A stretch of DNA of 64,000 nt, taken from contig CAXXHN010000002.1 of assembly GCA_963663735.2 (NCBI GenBank), forward strand, positions 1,116,001-1,180,000. The letters run 5' to 3'. The notes beneath the pieces are model-generated. The model made no database searches. It was not told the origin of the DNA and saw only the letters and a list, made by a program, of their open reading frames with translations. The DNA is from G963663735 sp963663735 (GTDB lineage: Bacteria; Acidobacteriota; UBA6911; RPQK01; JAPXNP01). This document shows, piece by piece, positions 14,764 to 22,842 of this stretch (its first letter is position 1; the number at the start of each line of letters is the position of its first letter). Both the position numbers and the translations under genes were made by a program.

Positions 14764-16911
14764 TCACGAAGCGACTGGCAGATACACCCTGAAGCTGGAC
14801 CCCTGCCCCGGAGTGCTCTCAACCTCAATCCTGCCACTGTGCGCTTCCACGATCATCCGGCTCTGAAACAATCCTACCCCCATGCCCTGATGTTTAGTGG
14901 TCTGGAAAGCCTGGAAAAGCCGTTCCTTGATAAAATCCTCCGCCATCCCACATCCCCTGTCAGTAACCGCCAGGACAACTTCACCATCTGATTTCGAGGT
15001 AGACACATTTATGAGGAACTCCCTGGCACCATCCATTTCCTTATTCCCGGTACCTCCTCCGGAAGATACTTCAGTGCCGCCGGAAAACCTTTTATCGGGC
15101 AGAGCCTTTACTGCGTCCCTGGCGTTGAGCAGGAGATTAACCACAACCTTTCGCATCTGCTCTTTATCAATTCTAACCGGGGACACCTCGTGCAATTCCA
15201 CTCCGATCAAGGTACCGATTTCCGAACGCATTTCAGCCAGGACATCATTAACAAATGCGTTAATATCTTCAGGGGCAGGCTCAACTTTCAGTTCTTCTTT
15301 CAGCAGGACCATTCCTGAAGACATCCGCCTTATTCTGTCAACTGATTCTGAAAGAACCCTGAGCGCGTCCCCCCTGAACTCTTCATTGTCATAATACTTG
15401 GGCAGGTTCTGGACAGTGAGGGACAACTGGTTGGCGAGGTTCTTCATGTCATGCAGCAAAAAGGCGGACATGTTACGGAAAGCTTCCACTTCAGATACCT
15501 CAGCCATTTTTCTGAAAAGGGAAACATTGAGCAGGGCGCTGGCCGTCTGTTGTCCCAGGACATCAAGCAGTTCCCGGTCTTCCAGAGTTAAAGCGTCATG
15601 CCTGACTTTTTGCCCGACCGCGAGAAATCCCATCAGATCCTCCTTGCCCCTCAGAGGAAGAATGTACTGGCAACCGGTGCTTTTCCTGAACTGTTCGAGT
15701 TCCGAAGACAAGATTTCTGAAACATCCAGATCAATCATCCCGCTTGAAGTGATCAATAGTTTTTCAAAATCGCCTGAAGAAATGGTTTTCCAGGAACTAT
15801 CAGGCGTGGCCGAGGAGGCCGAGAGGGTAAAAACACGGCGCCTTGAATCATAGGTCCAGATAGCCACAAAAATCAGCTGGAGAGTTTCTGAAATCATCCT
15901 TACCACATCACGGGCAATATGATTTTCATCAAAAACCGTGGACAGACTGCTGTTGAAACGATTCCAGAGTATCCTGTAATCATAAGTGGGACGCCTGAAA
16001 TGGTGGGTGGTAAAAAGCCTTACCGCTTGCCGGGAGCGGTCAGAAATAAAAACCAGGACCAGCAGAAAAACGGCCACAATCAGGAAGGACTGCTCCACCA
16101 TGCTGTCCAGGTTAAAATACCTGAACAGCGCCACCAGTAGACCAACCCCCAGCAGGTAGGAACCCACCACCAGCGACACCACGGAATTCTTGAGGACATC
16201 GGTGGAAATGTATATATCAATGCCGGCAGGTGTCCGGCGCAGCGAGATCACCAGGCAGAAACAGGCCAGAATCAACCCGAGAGCAGTAATGCCGTCCAGT
16301 TGCTGCTGCCAGGTATTGAACATCAGGGCATTTCCGCTCTGGTAGATCCGCAGGGCGAAAAAAGTTCCAATTCCCACTACCGCAAACTTCAGCTGCCACC
16401 TGATGCGCCCGTAGGAACTGCGCAGCAGCTTCTCCAGGTTAATCAGGACAAGGGTGGAGCCCAGGAGCAGGAAAACATAAAAAAGCTGCCCCCTGGATCC
16501 CAGTTTAAAAATCCATCCGGATTCAGTATTGAAAGGAAGACCTGAAATCAGTTCACGGTAAGGATACAGCGTGATCAGGAACCCGGTGGCTGCCGTGGCT
16601 AACAGCAGCCACTTTTCTTTTTTTATCTTATTCCATCCGTAAACCAGCCCATAACCAAAACTGAAGGCCCATCCCAGGATCAGGCTGGTTACCTGCGTCA
16701 GCTGTATCAGCTGCTGGAGAAGAAGCGACTGGCTGGGCAGGCCGACCAGCAACCGCAGGCAGAGCAGAACCTGTTCAACCGCGGAAACCAGGAAGAAAAG
16801 CACCAGGACGCGGATGACTGCCTGCTTCCAGCCCTTATACAGAGCGTAAGCTGAAACCAGCAGGGAAACTAAGATTGCCCCAATTGATAATATAAGCAAC
16901 ATGGTTATCAC
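14764..16911 (-). CDS. prsK: PEP-CTERM-system membrane histidine kinase
   Basis: A 715-residue sensor kinase. Residues 1-290 contain about nine membrane helices, the sensory part typical of PrsK. Residues about 330-470 are a GAF-like domain (LPLRGKEDLMGFLAVGQ, LGQQTASALLNVSLF). The phosphorylation site is His487 in AFLLHDMKNLANQLSL. The HATPase domain follows, with N box NLLLNARDAV and G boxes DRGCGMAED and HQGMGVGLF. The HDMKNL H-box is characteristic of PrsK. It should phosphorylate PrsR, encoded just downstream, to drive sigma-54 transcription of PEP-CTERM genes. The signal is unknown. Confidence 0.93.
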   Translation of the reverse strand: MITMLLILSIGAILVSLLVSAYALYKGWKQAVIRVLVLFFLVSAVEQVLLCLRLLVGLPSQSLLLQQLIQLTQVTSLILGWAFSFGYGLVYGWNKIKKEKWLLLATAATGFLITLYPYRELISGLPFNTESGWIFKLGSRGQLFYVFLLLGSTLVLINLEKLLRSSYGRIRWQLKFAVVGIGTFFALRIYQSGNALMFNTWQQQLDGITALGLILACFCLVISLRRTPAGIDIYISTDVLKNSVVSLVVGSYLLGVGLLVALFRYFNLDSMVEQSFLIVAVFLLVLVFISDRSRQAVRLFTTHHFRRPTYDYRILWNRFNSSLSTVFDENHIARDVVRMISETLQLIFVAIWTYDSRRRVFTLSASSATPDSSWKTISSGDFEKLLITSSGMIDLDVSEILSSELEQFRKSTGCQYILPLRGKEDLMGFLAVGQKVRHDALTLEDRELLDVLGQQTASALLNVSLFRKMAEVSEVEAFRNMSAFLLHDMKNLANQLSLTVQNLPKYYDNEEFRGDALRVLSESVDRIRRMSSGMVLLKEELKVEPAPEDINAFVNDVLAEMRSEIGTLIGVELHEVSPVRIDKEQMRKVVVNLLLNARDAVKALPDKRFSGGTEVSSGGGTGNKEMDGAREFLINVSTSKSDGEVVLAVTDRGCGMAEDFIKERLFQAFQTTKHQGMGVGLFQSRMIVEAHSGRIEVESTPGQGSSFRVYLPVAS

Positions 16912-17008
16912 AAGATCAGGTCAGCCGTTTTCTAAAGTTAAATCAGCCTGGTTCCGGGAGACACGGCCTGAAAAACAAAGCCCTTATCAGCATATCTCCG
17001 CCTGAAAG

Positions 17009-18484
17009 TTATATTCTACTTTCATTTCTCAGATTTCGAAACAGCTGCATCAGATTTTTTCTGTATGTTTCACCCATCAATAAAATTATCCCGATTGAAA
17101 CACTGCCCATGACGGCCATCGAAATCAGTATCCGTACGAAAACCATTCCGTCGAACGGATTCAAAAAATGATTGACCAGGATAAGCAGCGGAATCAGAAC
17201 CGCGACCAGTAACAGATAGGGAAAACTCCCCTTCACTGAAATCTTATGTTTATTACTGACAACAAACATGGAGAAAATGAGGCTGAGCAGCTCAGCCATG
17301 AAAATCGAAAATCCTATCCAGTTCAGGTACAGGCCGCAGGAAGATACCACAAGGGTGGCCAGGAAAGCGGTCCCCCTGATGATGTTGCAGTTCAGGTAGT
17401 TCTTGGTGTCCCCGATGGATAACAGGCATAAGCCGGTCAGGCTCCTGAAAACCCGGACAGCATTCGCGGCAGCCAGCCAAATGATCAGGTATTTGTCTAC
17501 CAGGTATTCTTTACCGCAGAACAGTGAGACGATAATTCCGCCCCCCATCATGAATACGACCAGTATTCCTACTGAATAGATACCCACGAACGGGAAAAAA
17601 CTGATCAGGCGAAGGCTCAGGACTTTCGGATTATCTTTTACCTGGGCCAGGTAGGGCAGAATCACCTTGGTAATCACCTTGATCACCATCAGGGTTGGAA
17701 TCCAGGTAAAACTGAAGGCTACTGAAAAGGCGCCAAGGTCAGCCAGGGTGAAGATACTTGATTCAAAAAGCTGTTTTCCTGAACCAACAATCATCTTGTC
17801 TCCCTGCAAGGTCAGGAAGATCAGTCCTCCATTTAAAAGCAGGGGCCAGCCGAAAAACCAGAGATCCTTCAGGTGAGCCAGGCTGAAACTCAGTTTGAAC
17901 TTTCTCTGGGACTGCAGATGGCTGAACACCAGGTAAGTAAATATCTTGATAAGGAGGCAGACCAGGCAGGCGGTGTAGTTCCCGTAATACAGCGCGGCCG
18001 GATAAGCTGCCAGCAATGACGTTATGTCACTGACCACCGCTGTAACAATGCTGGGGGCGAACTTCATTTCCCTCTGGAACCGATATATATCGGTGTGCAC
18101 CAGTCCCAGCATCAGAGGGATCAGGGCCAGTACCTGGAAAGCCCACTTTGAGTCAGGAACCCCGAATAATGAAGCTACCAATCCAGCGCTGAAATATATG
18201 GCAAGGGAGGAAAAAATCCCCCTCAGCAGTTCCACGGTATGCACGGAATTCTGCAGGTCCGGATCGTCACCCGAGTCACTCTGCACAATGTACTGGTTGG
18301 TGGAAAAACTGCTGATCATCAGGAAAAGCAGGTAGGTGGTAACAAAGGTGGAACCCAGCCCGAAGTCCGCGGGCGTAAGCATACGGGCCAGGACCAGGTT
18401 GCGCAAGAACATTGAACCTTTTTCAATGACTTCACCCAGCCCTACCCCGATACTTCCCTTTGCAACCTTTTCCGCCGTAGACAT
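17009..18484 (-). CDS. Polysaccharide flippase (Wzx/RfbX family), first copy
   Basis: A 491-residue integral membrane protein of the MATE-like oligosaccharide flippase superfamily. It begins KVAKGSIGVGLGEVIEKGSM and RNLVLARMLTPADFGLGSTF, the usual first helix and LxPxDFG loop, and has about 12-14 membrane helices throughout. It should flip a lipid-linked oligosaccharide unit to the periplasmic face. It sits directly upstream of prsK on the same strand. A second flippase is encoded at 40874-42397, so the locus may make two glycans or have a redundant copy. Confidence 0.88.
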   Translation of the reverse strand: MSTAEKVAKGSIGVGLGEVIEKGSMFLRNLVLARMLTPADFGLGSTFVTTYLLFLMISSFSTNQYIVQSDSGDDPDLQNSVHTVELLRGIFSSLAIYFSAGLVASLFGVPDSKWAFQVLALIPLMLGLVHTDIYRFQREMKFAPSIVTAVVSDITSLLAAYPAALYYGNYTACLVCLLIKIFTYLVFSHLQSQRKFKLSFSLAHLKDLWFFGWPLLLNGGLIFLTLQGDKMIVGSGKQLFESSIFTLADLGAFSVAFSFTWIPTLMVIKVITKVILPYLAQVKDNPKVLSLRLISFFPFVGIYSVGILVVFMMGGGIIVSLFCGKEYLVDKYLIIWLAAANAVRVFRSLTGLCLLSIGDTKNYLNCNIIRGTAFLATLVVSSCGLYLNWIGFSIFMAELLSLIFSMFVVSNKHKISVKGSFPYLLLVAVLIPLLILVNHFLNPFDGMVFVRILISMAVMGSVSIGIILLMGETYRKNLMQLFRNLRNESRI

Positions 18485-18983
18485 AGAAATAGATTGTAAC
18501 TTAAATGGATGTCAGCCGCTGTGGCAGGATAGGTTCGTGGCAGAAGCTTCCTGCTCCAGTCGTAGTCGGAAGCTGCCAGCTTCCCGGTCCCGCTTCAGCG
18601 GGACTTTCGGGCAACTTCGGTCGGACTGGACTTTCACCAGCTAAAACTGTGCGCTCGAAGGTGCACAAGCACAGACCTCCCGATCTGCATTTTGAATCAA
18701 CGCCACCTTGAGGCGGCAACCGCATTAAGGGCAGAGGCCTGGACCCCGAGGGAGGCGAATCCGAAATCCTAACCAAAAACCCAGGGACAACGCCAACCGA
18801 TATGAAACCTGCGACCTGCAACTATCCGCAGTCCCGGAGGGAGGGCAGGAAAATAGCCCAAGGTGATTCCGGACCGAAGGTTCGAGGGAAATCCGGGTAA
18901 AAAAATTCCCTACACAAGAAGAGCCCTGGAGGGGCGGCACGGCGCACTTGCAGTGGGAAAAATTCTAGACCCGCTATCCGCAA
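18485..18983. repeat. Composite intergenic repeat block (about 500 bases)
   Basis: No gene was seen. The block strings together modules that recur elsewhere: hairpin 18568-18584 (GGAAGCT-GCC-AGCTTCC, family B); hairpin 18587-18604 (GTCCCGC/GCGGGAC); a heptamer array at 18758-18773 (AATCCGA AATCCTA); CCGATATGAAACCTGCGACC at 18797-18816, similar to 55958-55977; module D at 18830-18860, also at 20938, 50829 and 54434; ATTCCCTACACAAGAAGAGC at 18905-18924, also at 22622; and CTATCCGCAATCACAGAAC near the end, similar to 22681. The order of the last three is the same around the insertion sequence at 21-22.6 kb. Confidence 0.8.
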
Positions 18984-19649
18984 TCACAGAACGGCCAGCC
19001 TGTAATACCAAAGCTTCCCGAATTCCATGAAAACATTCTGGATACCATGCCAGCTTTCAGTCCAGTTGGAAGAGTTCCTTTCACTGAATACGGGAAGGCA
19101 GGATACCTTGATTCCGATGGGTTCCAGGACTGATTGAAAAACCAAATACGAGCGCTTGCTGCTATAAGCCGATGTGACAATGGTGATTGAATGGATCTCT
19201 TGATCCTGCAGAAAGGCCTTGACCTGTTTAGCCGCGTTGAGACGAATCGGTTCAATTTCCAGGAACGGTATTAACTCGCATCCAACGCCTATCCTGCTTA
19301 AGCGGCACATTACTTCGGCAAATTCCTGGTCAACCCTGTTTGGTCCGTTTCCTGTACTATTAATTCTAACCGGGACAAACACTCTGCTCGCTTGACCGTC
19401 TTTTAGCAATTTGGCAGTTTCTTCAAACAGCAGGTAGTTGGGATCAAAATTCTCGATTATGACTGCGTCACTTTTTGTAACAGTTCCCTGGTAAACCAGG
19501 CTTTCCGCCAGTTTTTCACTGATAAATCCCCTGGTTAGAAAAAAACAGGCTGCCAGCAGAATAATCAGAAGCAATCTGAATTTCCAGGTCGTTTTCCAGA
19601 CCTCTTCTTTGCGGAAAAAAAGATCCATTCTTCTGCCGTGTTTATTCAT
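18984..19649 (-). CDS. YdcF/DUF218-like membrane-anchored protein
   Basis: A 221-residue protein with one membrane helix at residues 25-42 (LLLIILLAACFFL) and a periplasmic DUF218/YdcF-like domain. The fold marks are SDAVIIENFDPNYLLFEETA, the strand-turn VFVPVRI, SITIVTSAYSSKRS and the closing LPVFSERN. Family members (YdcF, SanA, ElyC) bind nucleotides or act on envelope precursors, and they are frequent in exosortase-type exopolysaccharide loci. The biochemical role is not established. It lies between a composite repeat and a glycosyltransferase gene on the same strand, with a 52-base gap suggesting one operon. Confidence 0.65.
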   Translation of the reverse strand: MNKHGRRMDLFFRKEEVWKTTWKFRLLLIILLAACFFLTRGFISEKLAESLVYQGTVTKSDAVIIENFDPNYLLFEETAKLLKDGQASRVFVPVRINSTGNGPNRVDQEFAEVMCRLSRIGVGCELIPFLEIEPIRLNAAKQVKAFLQDQEIHSITIVTSAYSSKRSYLVFQSVLEPIGIKVSCLPVFSERNSSNWTESWHGIQNVFMEFGKLWYYRLAVL

Positions 19650-19701
19650 AAAAAATTAATACCTTGCCTTTTTCGTTGGGACTTATCAGATATTCATCAA
19701 G

Positions 19702-20625
19702 TTATAAACTCCGACCTTCTCTATTTTTTTTCCTGAATACGTTTTTAAGTCTCCGCATCTGTTCTTTTTGATGAAACTTGATCAGGTCACTGGATACCGG
19801 CCTTTTAACACGCCTGGCAAAAGCATATAAATATCCTGCCAACAAACAAACTCCGCCGAATAGGAAAGGTCTCTCTTTCATACTGTAAATCGACCTGAAG
19901 AACTGCCACAGAAAATGCCCGCCCAGGTAATAATCATTTTCCCCGAGCCGGAACTGGGCAGCCAGCTTACCGCTCTCCGCGGTCCCCATTTTACGGGCGT
20001 GATAACAAACCTTTCCCGTAAAAGTCCGTGTTTTCCAGCCCTTCATCCTGGCTGTGGTTACCGCGATCCAGTCAATTCCGCCCCCGGCAACAGGAACATA
20101 TCCGCCAATATCCTCAAAGCAGGCCCGTCTAAAGGTTTGAACAGCTCCGGAAACGTGGTCAAAGTTAACATAACCATGGGCGTAGGAATGAAATCCCTCC
20201 TCAACAAACGGGGTTCCGGCGACGCCCAGTTTTTTGTCTTCCTCAAACTTTCCTAAAAGATAAGAATAAAACTCCGCGTCAAAGGAAATATCAGCATCCA
20301 AGTTGCCTATTATGTCATATGCCTCTCCTTTGATTATTTCGTAGGCCGCATTAAAACACCTGACTTTAGCTGCGAAATTCCGGTCACAGTTTTCACCCAG
20401 CCTTATAAGTTTAATCCAGTGATTATCCGGTAAATACTGTTTTACTATTTCATCAGTCCTGTCAGTGGAACCATCGCTGACAATGACCCATTTTTCAGGC
20501 CTTACTGTCTGACTGATCACTGACTGAATCGTTTTTTCGATAAATTTATCTTCGTTTCTCGCCGGCGTAATCAGGACATATTTCAATTTATCACCTAGTT
20601 CCGGAGCAGTTTTCTTTTCAGGCAT
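19702..20625 (-). CDS. Family 2 glycosyltransferase
   Basis: A 307-residue GT-A fold transferase. The nucleotide-binding start is YVLITPARNEDKFIEKTIQS, followed by VIVSDGSTDRTDEI, and the metal-binding DxD is in NLDADISF. The acceptor region contains AGGGIDWIAVTTARMKG. The C-terminal third has a hydrophobic stretch (FLFGGVCLLAGYLYAFAR) that probably binds the membrane, and a basic tail. It should add a sugar to the lipid-linked repeat unit on the cytoplasmic face. Donor and acceptor cannot be told from sequence. Confidence 0.88.
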   Translation of the reverse strand: MPEKKTAPELGDKLKYVLITPARNEDKFIEKTIQSVISQTVRPEKWVIVSDGSTDRTDEIVKQYLPDNHWIKLIRLGENCDRNFAAKVRCFNAAYEIIKGEAYDIIGNLDADISFDAEFYSYLLGKFEEDKKLGVAGTPFVEEGFHSYAHGYVNFDHVSGAVQTFRRACFEDIGGYVPVAGGGIDWIAVTTARMKGWKTRTFTGKVCYHARKMGTAESGKLAAQFRLGENDYYLGGHFLWQFFRSIYSMKERPFLFGGVCLLAGYLYAFARRVKRPVSSDLIKFHQKEQMRRLKNVFRKKNREGRSL

Positions 20626-20963
20626 TTTCCCTTTTCCATTTTCAATGGAGAATTCCTGGTTTAGATATCCTATGTAATTGATGTTTAACCCGGATTTCCA
20701 GTTATTTTAAAATTCAGCATGTTTACCTTGATATCTTACAGGCTGACCACACATTTGAACATAGCAAATGGACATGACCTTGCCGGGCTTCCAGCCCGGA
20801 AAACCACCTGCGGGGTGAAATCCTAAATTTGAAATCCGAAATCGGGAGGCTCCGAAGATACGGCAACCACGTTCAACGCCGGAGACCCGTTCCAATTGAC
20901 GATTGCGGATTGCATTACCGATACCCCCGCAGGAAACAGTCCCAGAAGGACGGCATGATTTAG
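20626..20963. repeat. Repeat-rich spacer left of the IS110-type element
   Basis: No gene was seen. A heptamer array lies at 20818-20845 (AATCCTA AATTTGA AATCCGA AATCGGG), another at 20893-20916 (AATTGAC GATTGCG GATTGCA), and module D at 20938-20963 (AGTCCCAGAAGGACGGCATG...), matching the 18830 copy at most positions. The insertion sequence begins at or just after the end of module D. The promoter of the glycosyltransferase gene on the - strand should lie near 20630-20720. Confidence 0.7.
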
Positions 20964-20972
20964 ACATAATGA

Positions 20973-21060
20973 TTTGACCTGTCCTATTTAATCTACGTGG
21001 ATTATGCTGGTTAAAGATAACAAACTGGCACAGCGCCACAAATAATAGAAAGGACAGGTC
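20973..21060 (+). promoter_or_regulatory. Inverted repeat that hides the transposase ribosome-binding site
   Basis: GACCTGTCCT at 20976-20985 is the exact reverse complement of AGGACAGGTC at 21051-21060, the ten bases immediately before the transposase ATG. The AGGA ribosome-binding site is therefore inside the right arm. In a transcript that starts outside the element, the arms would pair and mask it. The same sequence recurs as the right inverted repeat at 22589, so it may also be a transposase binding site. Confidence 0.7.
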
Positions 21061-22248
21061 ATGAAAAATTGTATCTTAGAAACCAGCAAAAGCAAAACAG
21101 GGTCAACAACAAAGGCGGGAGAATCGGTGAGTTATCCGGCATATATTGGTCTGGATGTACACAGTCAAACCATCGCAGTTGCAGTAGCCAGATCTGGAAG
21201 ATATAAACCAGAGTTCAGGGGAGAGATCGCTAATAGACCCAAGAGTGTGGCGAAATTGATCAAACAACTTAATACTGAATTCGCAGGCGAGGTATTATTG
21301 TTCTGTTATGAAGCTGGTCCCTGCGGCTACGCTCTTCATCGTCAGATACTGGAATCAGGCCATGAGTGTCAGGTAATAGCGACATCAATGATTCCCAATC
21401 GTCCCGGGGATCGAGTCAAGACTGACCGGCGTGATGCGATCAAACTTGCCCATTATTTGCGCAGCGGTGATCTGAAAGCTGTATGGATTCCTGATGAGGA
21501 ACAGGAGGCTATGCGAGATCTGGTTCGAGCCCGAGAAGACTTCAAGTCTCAAGAGTGCAAAGCCCGTCATCAACTCAACAGTTTTGTTCTTAGACATGGA
21601 CATGTCTGGCCCTCAGGTAAACAACGCTGGAACAAGACTCACTGTAACTGGCTGGAATCTCTGAAGTTTCCTCATCACTGGCAGCAAGTAGCCCTGCAGG
21701 AATACATTGACGCGGTAAAAGCAGCCACAAAAAGGGTTGCCGACATCATGGCGCAAATAGAAATGCTGCTTCCCCAGTGGTCATTGGCACCTGTAGTGTA
21801 CTCACTCATGTCTCTTAGGGGAATCAATAAGCTTACAGCCATTATCATATTGGCGGAATTGGGTGATATATCGCGTTTTGATAATCCCACACAGTTGATG
21901 TCCTTCGTTGGATTGGTACCCATTGTGCATTCCACGGGGGACAAAACACACCTGGGAAGAATCACCAGGACAGGAAACTCTCATGTGCGCAGAGTTCTTA
22001 CCCAATCTTCATGGACTTATCGTTTTGCAGCACGCCAGACTAAGCACATTAAGTGCAAAGCGAGAAAAGCTTCTGATGAAGCCAGAGCGATTTCGTGGAA
22101 GGCTCAAAAAAGACTGTGCGGACGATTCCGATATCTGATTATGGCCGGGAAGGAATCCAAAATAACGGTTGTAGCCATTGCGCGTGAGTTGCTCGGCTTT
22201 ATCTGGGATATTGTATGTCATGAAATGCCTAAACTGCAGCAGGCTTAG
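21061..22248 (+). CDS. IS110-family transposase (DEDD recombinase)
   Basis: A 395-residue transposase. The N-terminal RuvC-like DEDD domain carries Asp32 (YIGLDVHS), Glu84 (CYEAGPCGY), Asp122 and Asp125 (KTDRRDA), all four catalytic acids. A coiled middle region follows, then the Transposase_20 domain with SLRGINKLTAIIILAELGD and FVGLVPIVHSTGD, whose Ser is the probable nucleophile, and GRITRTGNSHVRRVL. The gene is full length with no frameshift, so the element may be active. IS110 enzymes are guided by a structured RNA encoded in the element's own noncoding end. Confidence 0.95.
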   Translation: MKNCILETSKSKTGSTTKAGESVSYPAYIGLDVHSQTIAVAVARSGRYKPEFRGEIANRPKSVAKLIKQLNTEFAGEVLLFCYEAGPCGYALHRQILESGHECQVIATSMIPNRPGDRVKTDRRDAIKLAHYLRSGDLKAVWIPDEEQEAMRDLVRAREDFKSQECKARHQLNSFVLRHGHVWPSGKQRWNKTHCNWLESLKFPHHWQQVALQEYIDAVKAATKRVADIMAQIEMLLPQWSLAPVVYSLMSLRGINKLTAIIILAELGDISRFDNPTQLMSFVGLVPIVHSTGDKTHLGRITRTGNSHVRRVLTQSSWTYRFAARQTKHIKCKARKASDEARAISWKAQKRLCGRFRYLIMAGKESKITVVAIARELLGFIWDIVCHEMPKLQQA

Positions 22249-22588
22249 TAAAACATGTTAATCAGATCATGAAACAAATGAATTACAACAAACAATATAA
22301 ATAAAAAGAAGGGAAATATCTTGAGTCAGGCTGGGATCAGGCCAGCGAGGAGAACCCTAGTCCCGGGCTAAATCGGCATCAACTGATGGAAAAATCATAA
22401 TAGACGATCCTTGTTGATGATCCCTGTTAATAGATATAGGCAAGCTCCACGACGCATATAAGTCAGGTCGGTAACCAATCCACGTATATCAGCATGAGTC
22501 ACAGTCGCAAATTGCCTGATCCCGCCCTGATTCAAGATGTCATTTAAAATAAAATAGAATATTTTTAGACAGCATTTTCTATTAACTT
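22249..22588 (+). ncRNA. Candidate bridge RNA (seekRNA) of the IS110/IS1111 element
   Basis: About 340 noncoding bases lie between the transposase stop and the right inverted repeat. IS1111-type elements encode their guide RNA in this 3' region. Possible stems visible by eye include CTGG/CCAG around 22331-22346 and CATCA/GATG around 22378-22388, plus repeated GATGATCC/GATCC words near 22408-22425. I cannot fold the RNA or assign its target and donor loops. The call rests on position and family precedent. Confidence 0.45.
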
Positions 22589-22605
22589 GACAGGTCAAAA
22601 CATAT

Positions 22606-22842
22606 CACCCCGAGTAAATAGATTCCCCACACGAGAAGAGCCCTGGAACCCACCTTCGGTGGAAAATTCCAAATCTGAAGCTCGCAATCAGAAACTATTA
22701 TGCACGTTACGACAATAGTAAACCACGATATTACATCAGACGGATCTACTAAAATAGACAATTATCAGGATGTTGGGTCCCGATAAAAATACTTATCTTT
22801 TTAAAATAAAATCCTGCTTGGAAGTTAGGGTCGGCGCCGGAA
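22606..22842. repeat. Right-hand half of the split composite repeat
   Basis: GATTCCCCACACGAGAAGAG at 22621-22640 and onward matches 18905-18930 with three differences over 26 bases. It is followed by a heptamer-type array at 22664-22694 (AATTCCA AATCTGA AGCTCGC AATCAGA), which parallels 18955-18990. The remaining bases to 22842 are AT-rich and probably hold the promoter of the polysaccharide-locus genes that start at 22843. No coding signal was seen. Confidence 0.7.

Larger units (their letters stand above)
20964..22605 (+). mobile_element. IS110-family element, IS1111-like (subterminal inverted repeats)
   Basis: The element contains one transposase gene. An 11-base inverted repeat lies near its ends: TTTGACCTGTC at 20973-20983 and GACAGGTCAAA at 22589-22599. 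Short subterminal repeats are the mark of the IS1111 branch of IS110. The noncoding 3' side (about 340 bases) is much longer than the 5' side, also as in that branch. Outside the ends, both flanks match consecutive parts of the composite repeat at 18830-18930, so the element is inserted in a copy of that repeat. Exact ends are uncertain by about ten bases; IS110 elements make no or tiny target duplications. Confidence 0.82.

Noticed and set aside
22395..22598. Open frame on the - strand after the transposase gene
   Set aside because: It lies in the noncoding end of the insertion element, where a guide RNA is expected, and the translation has no family features.
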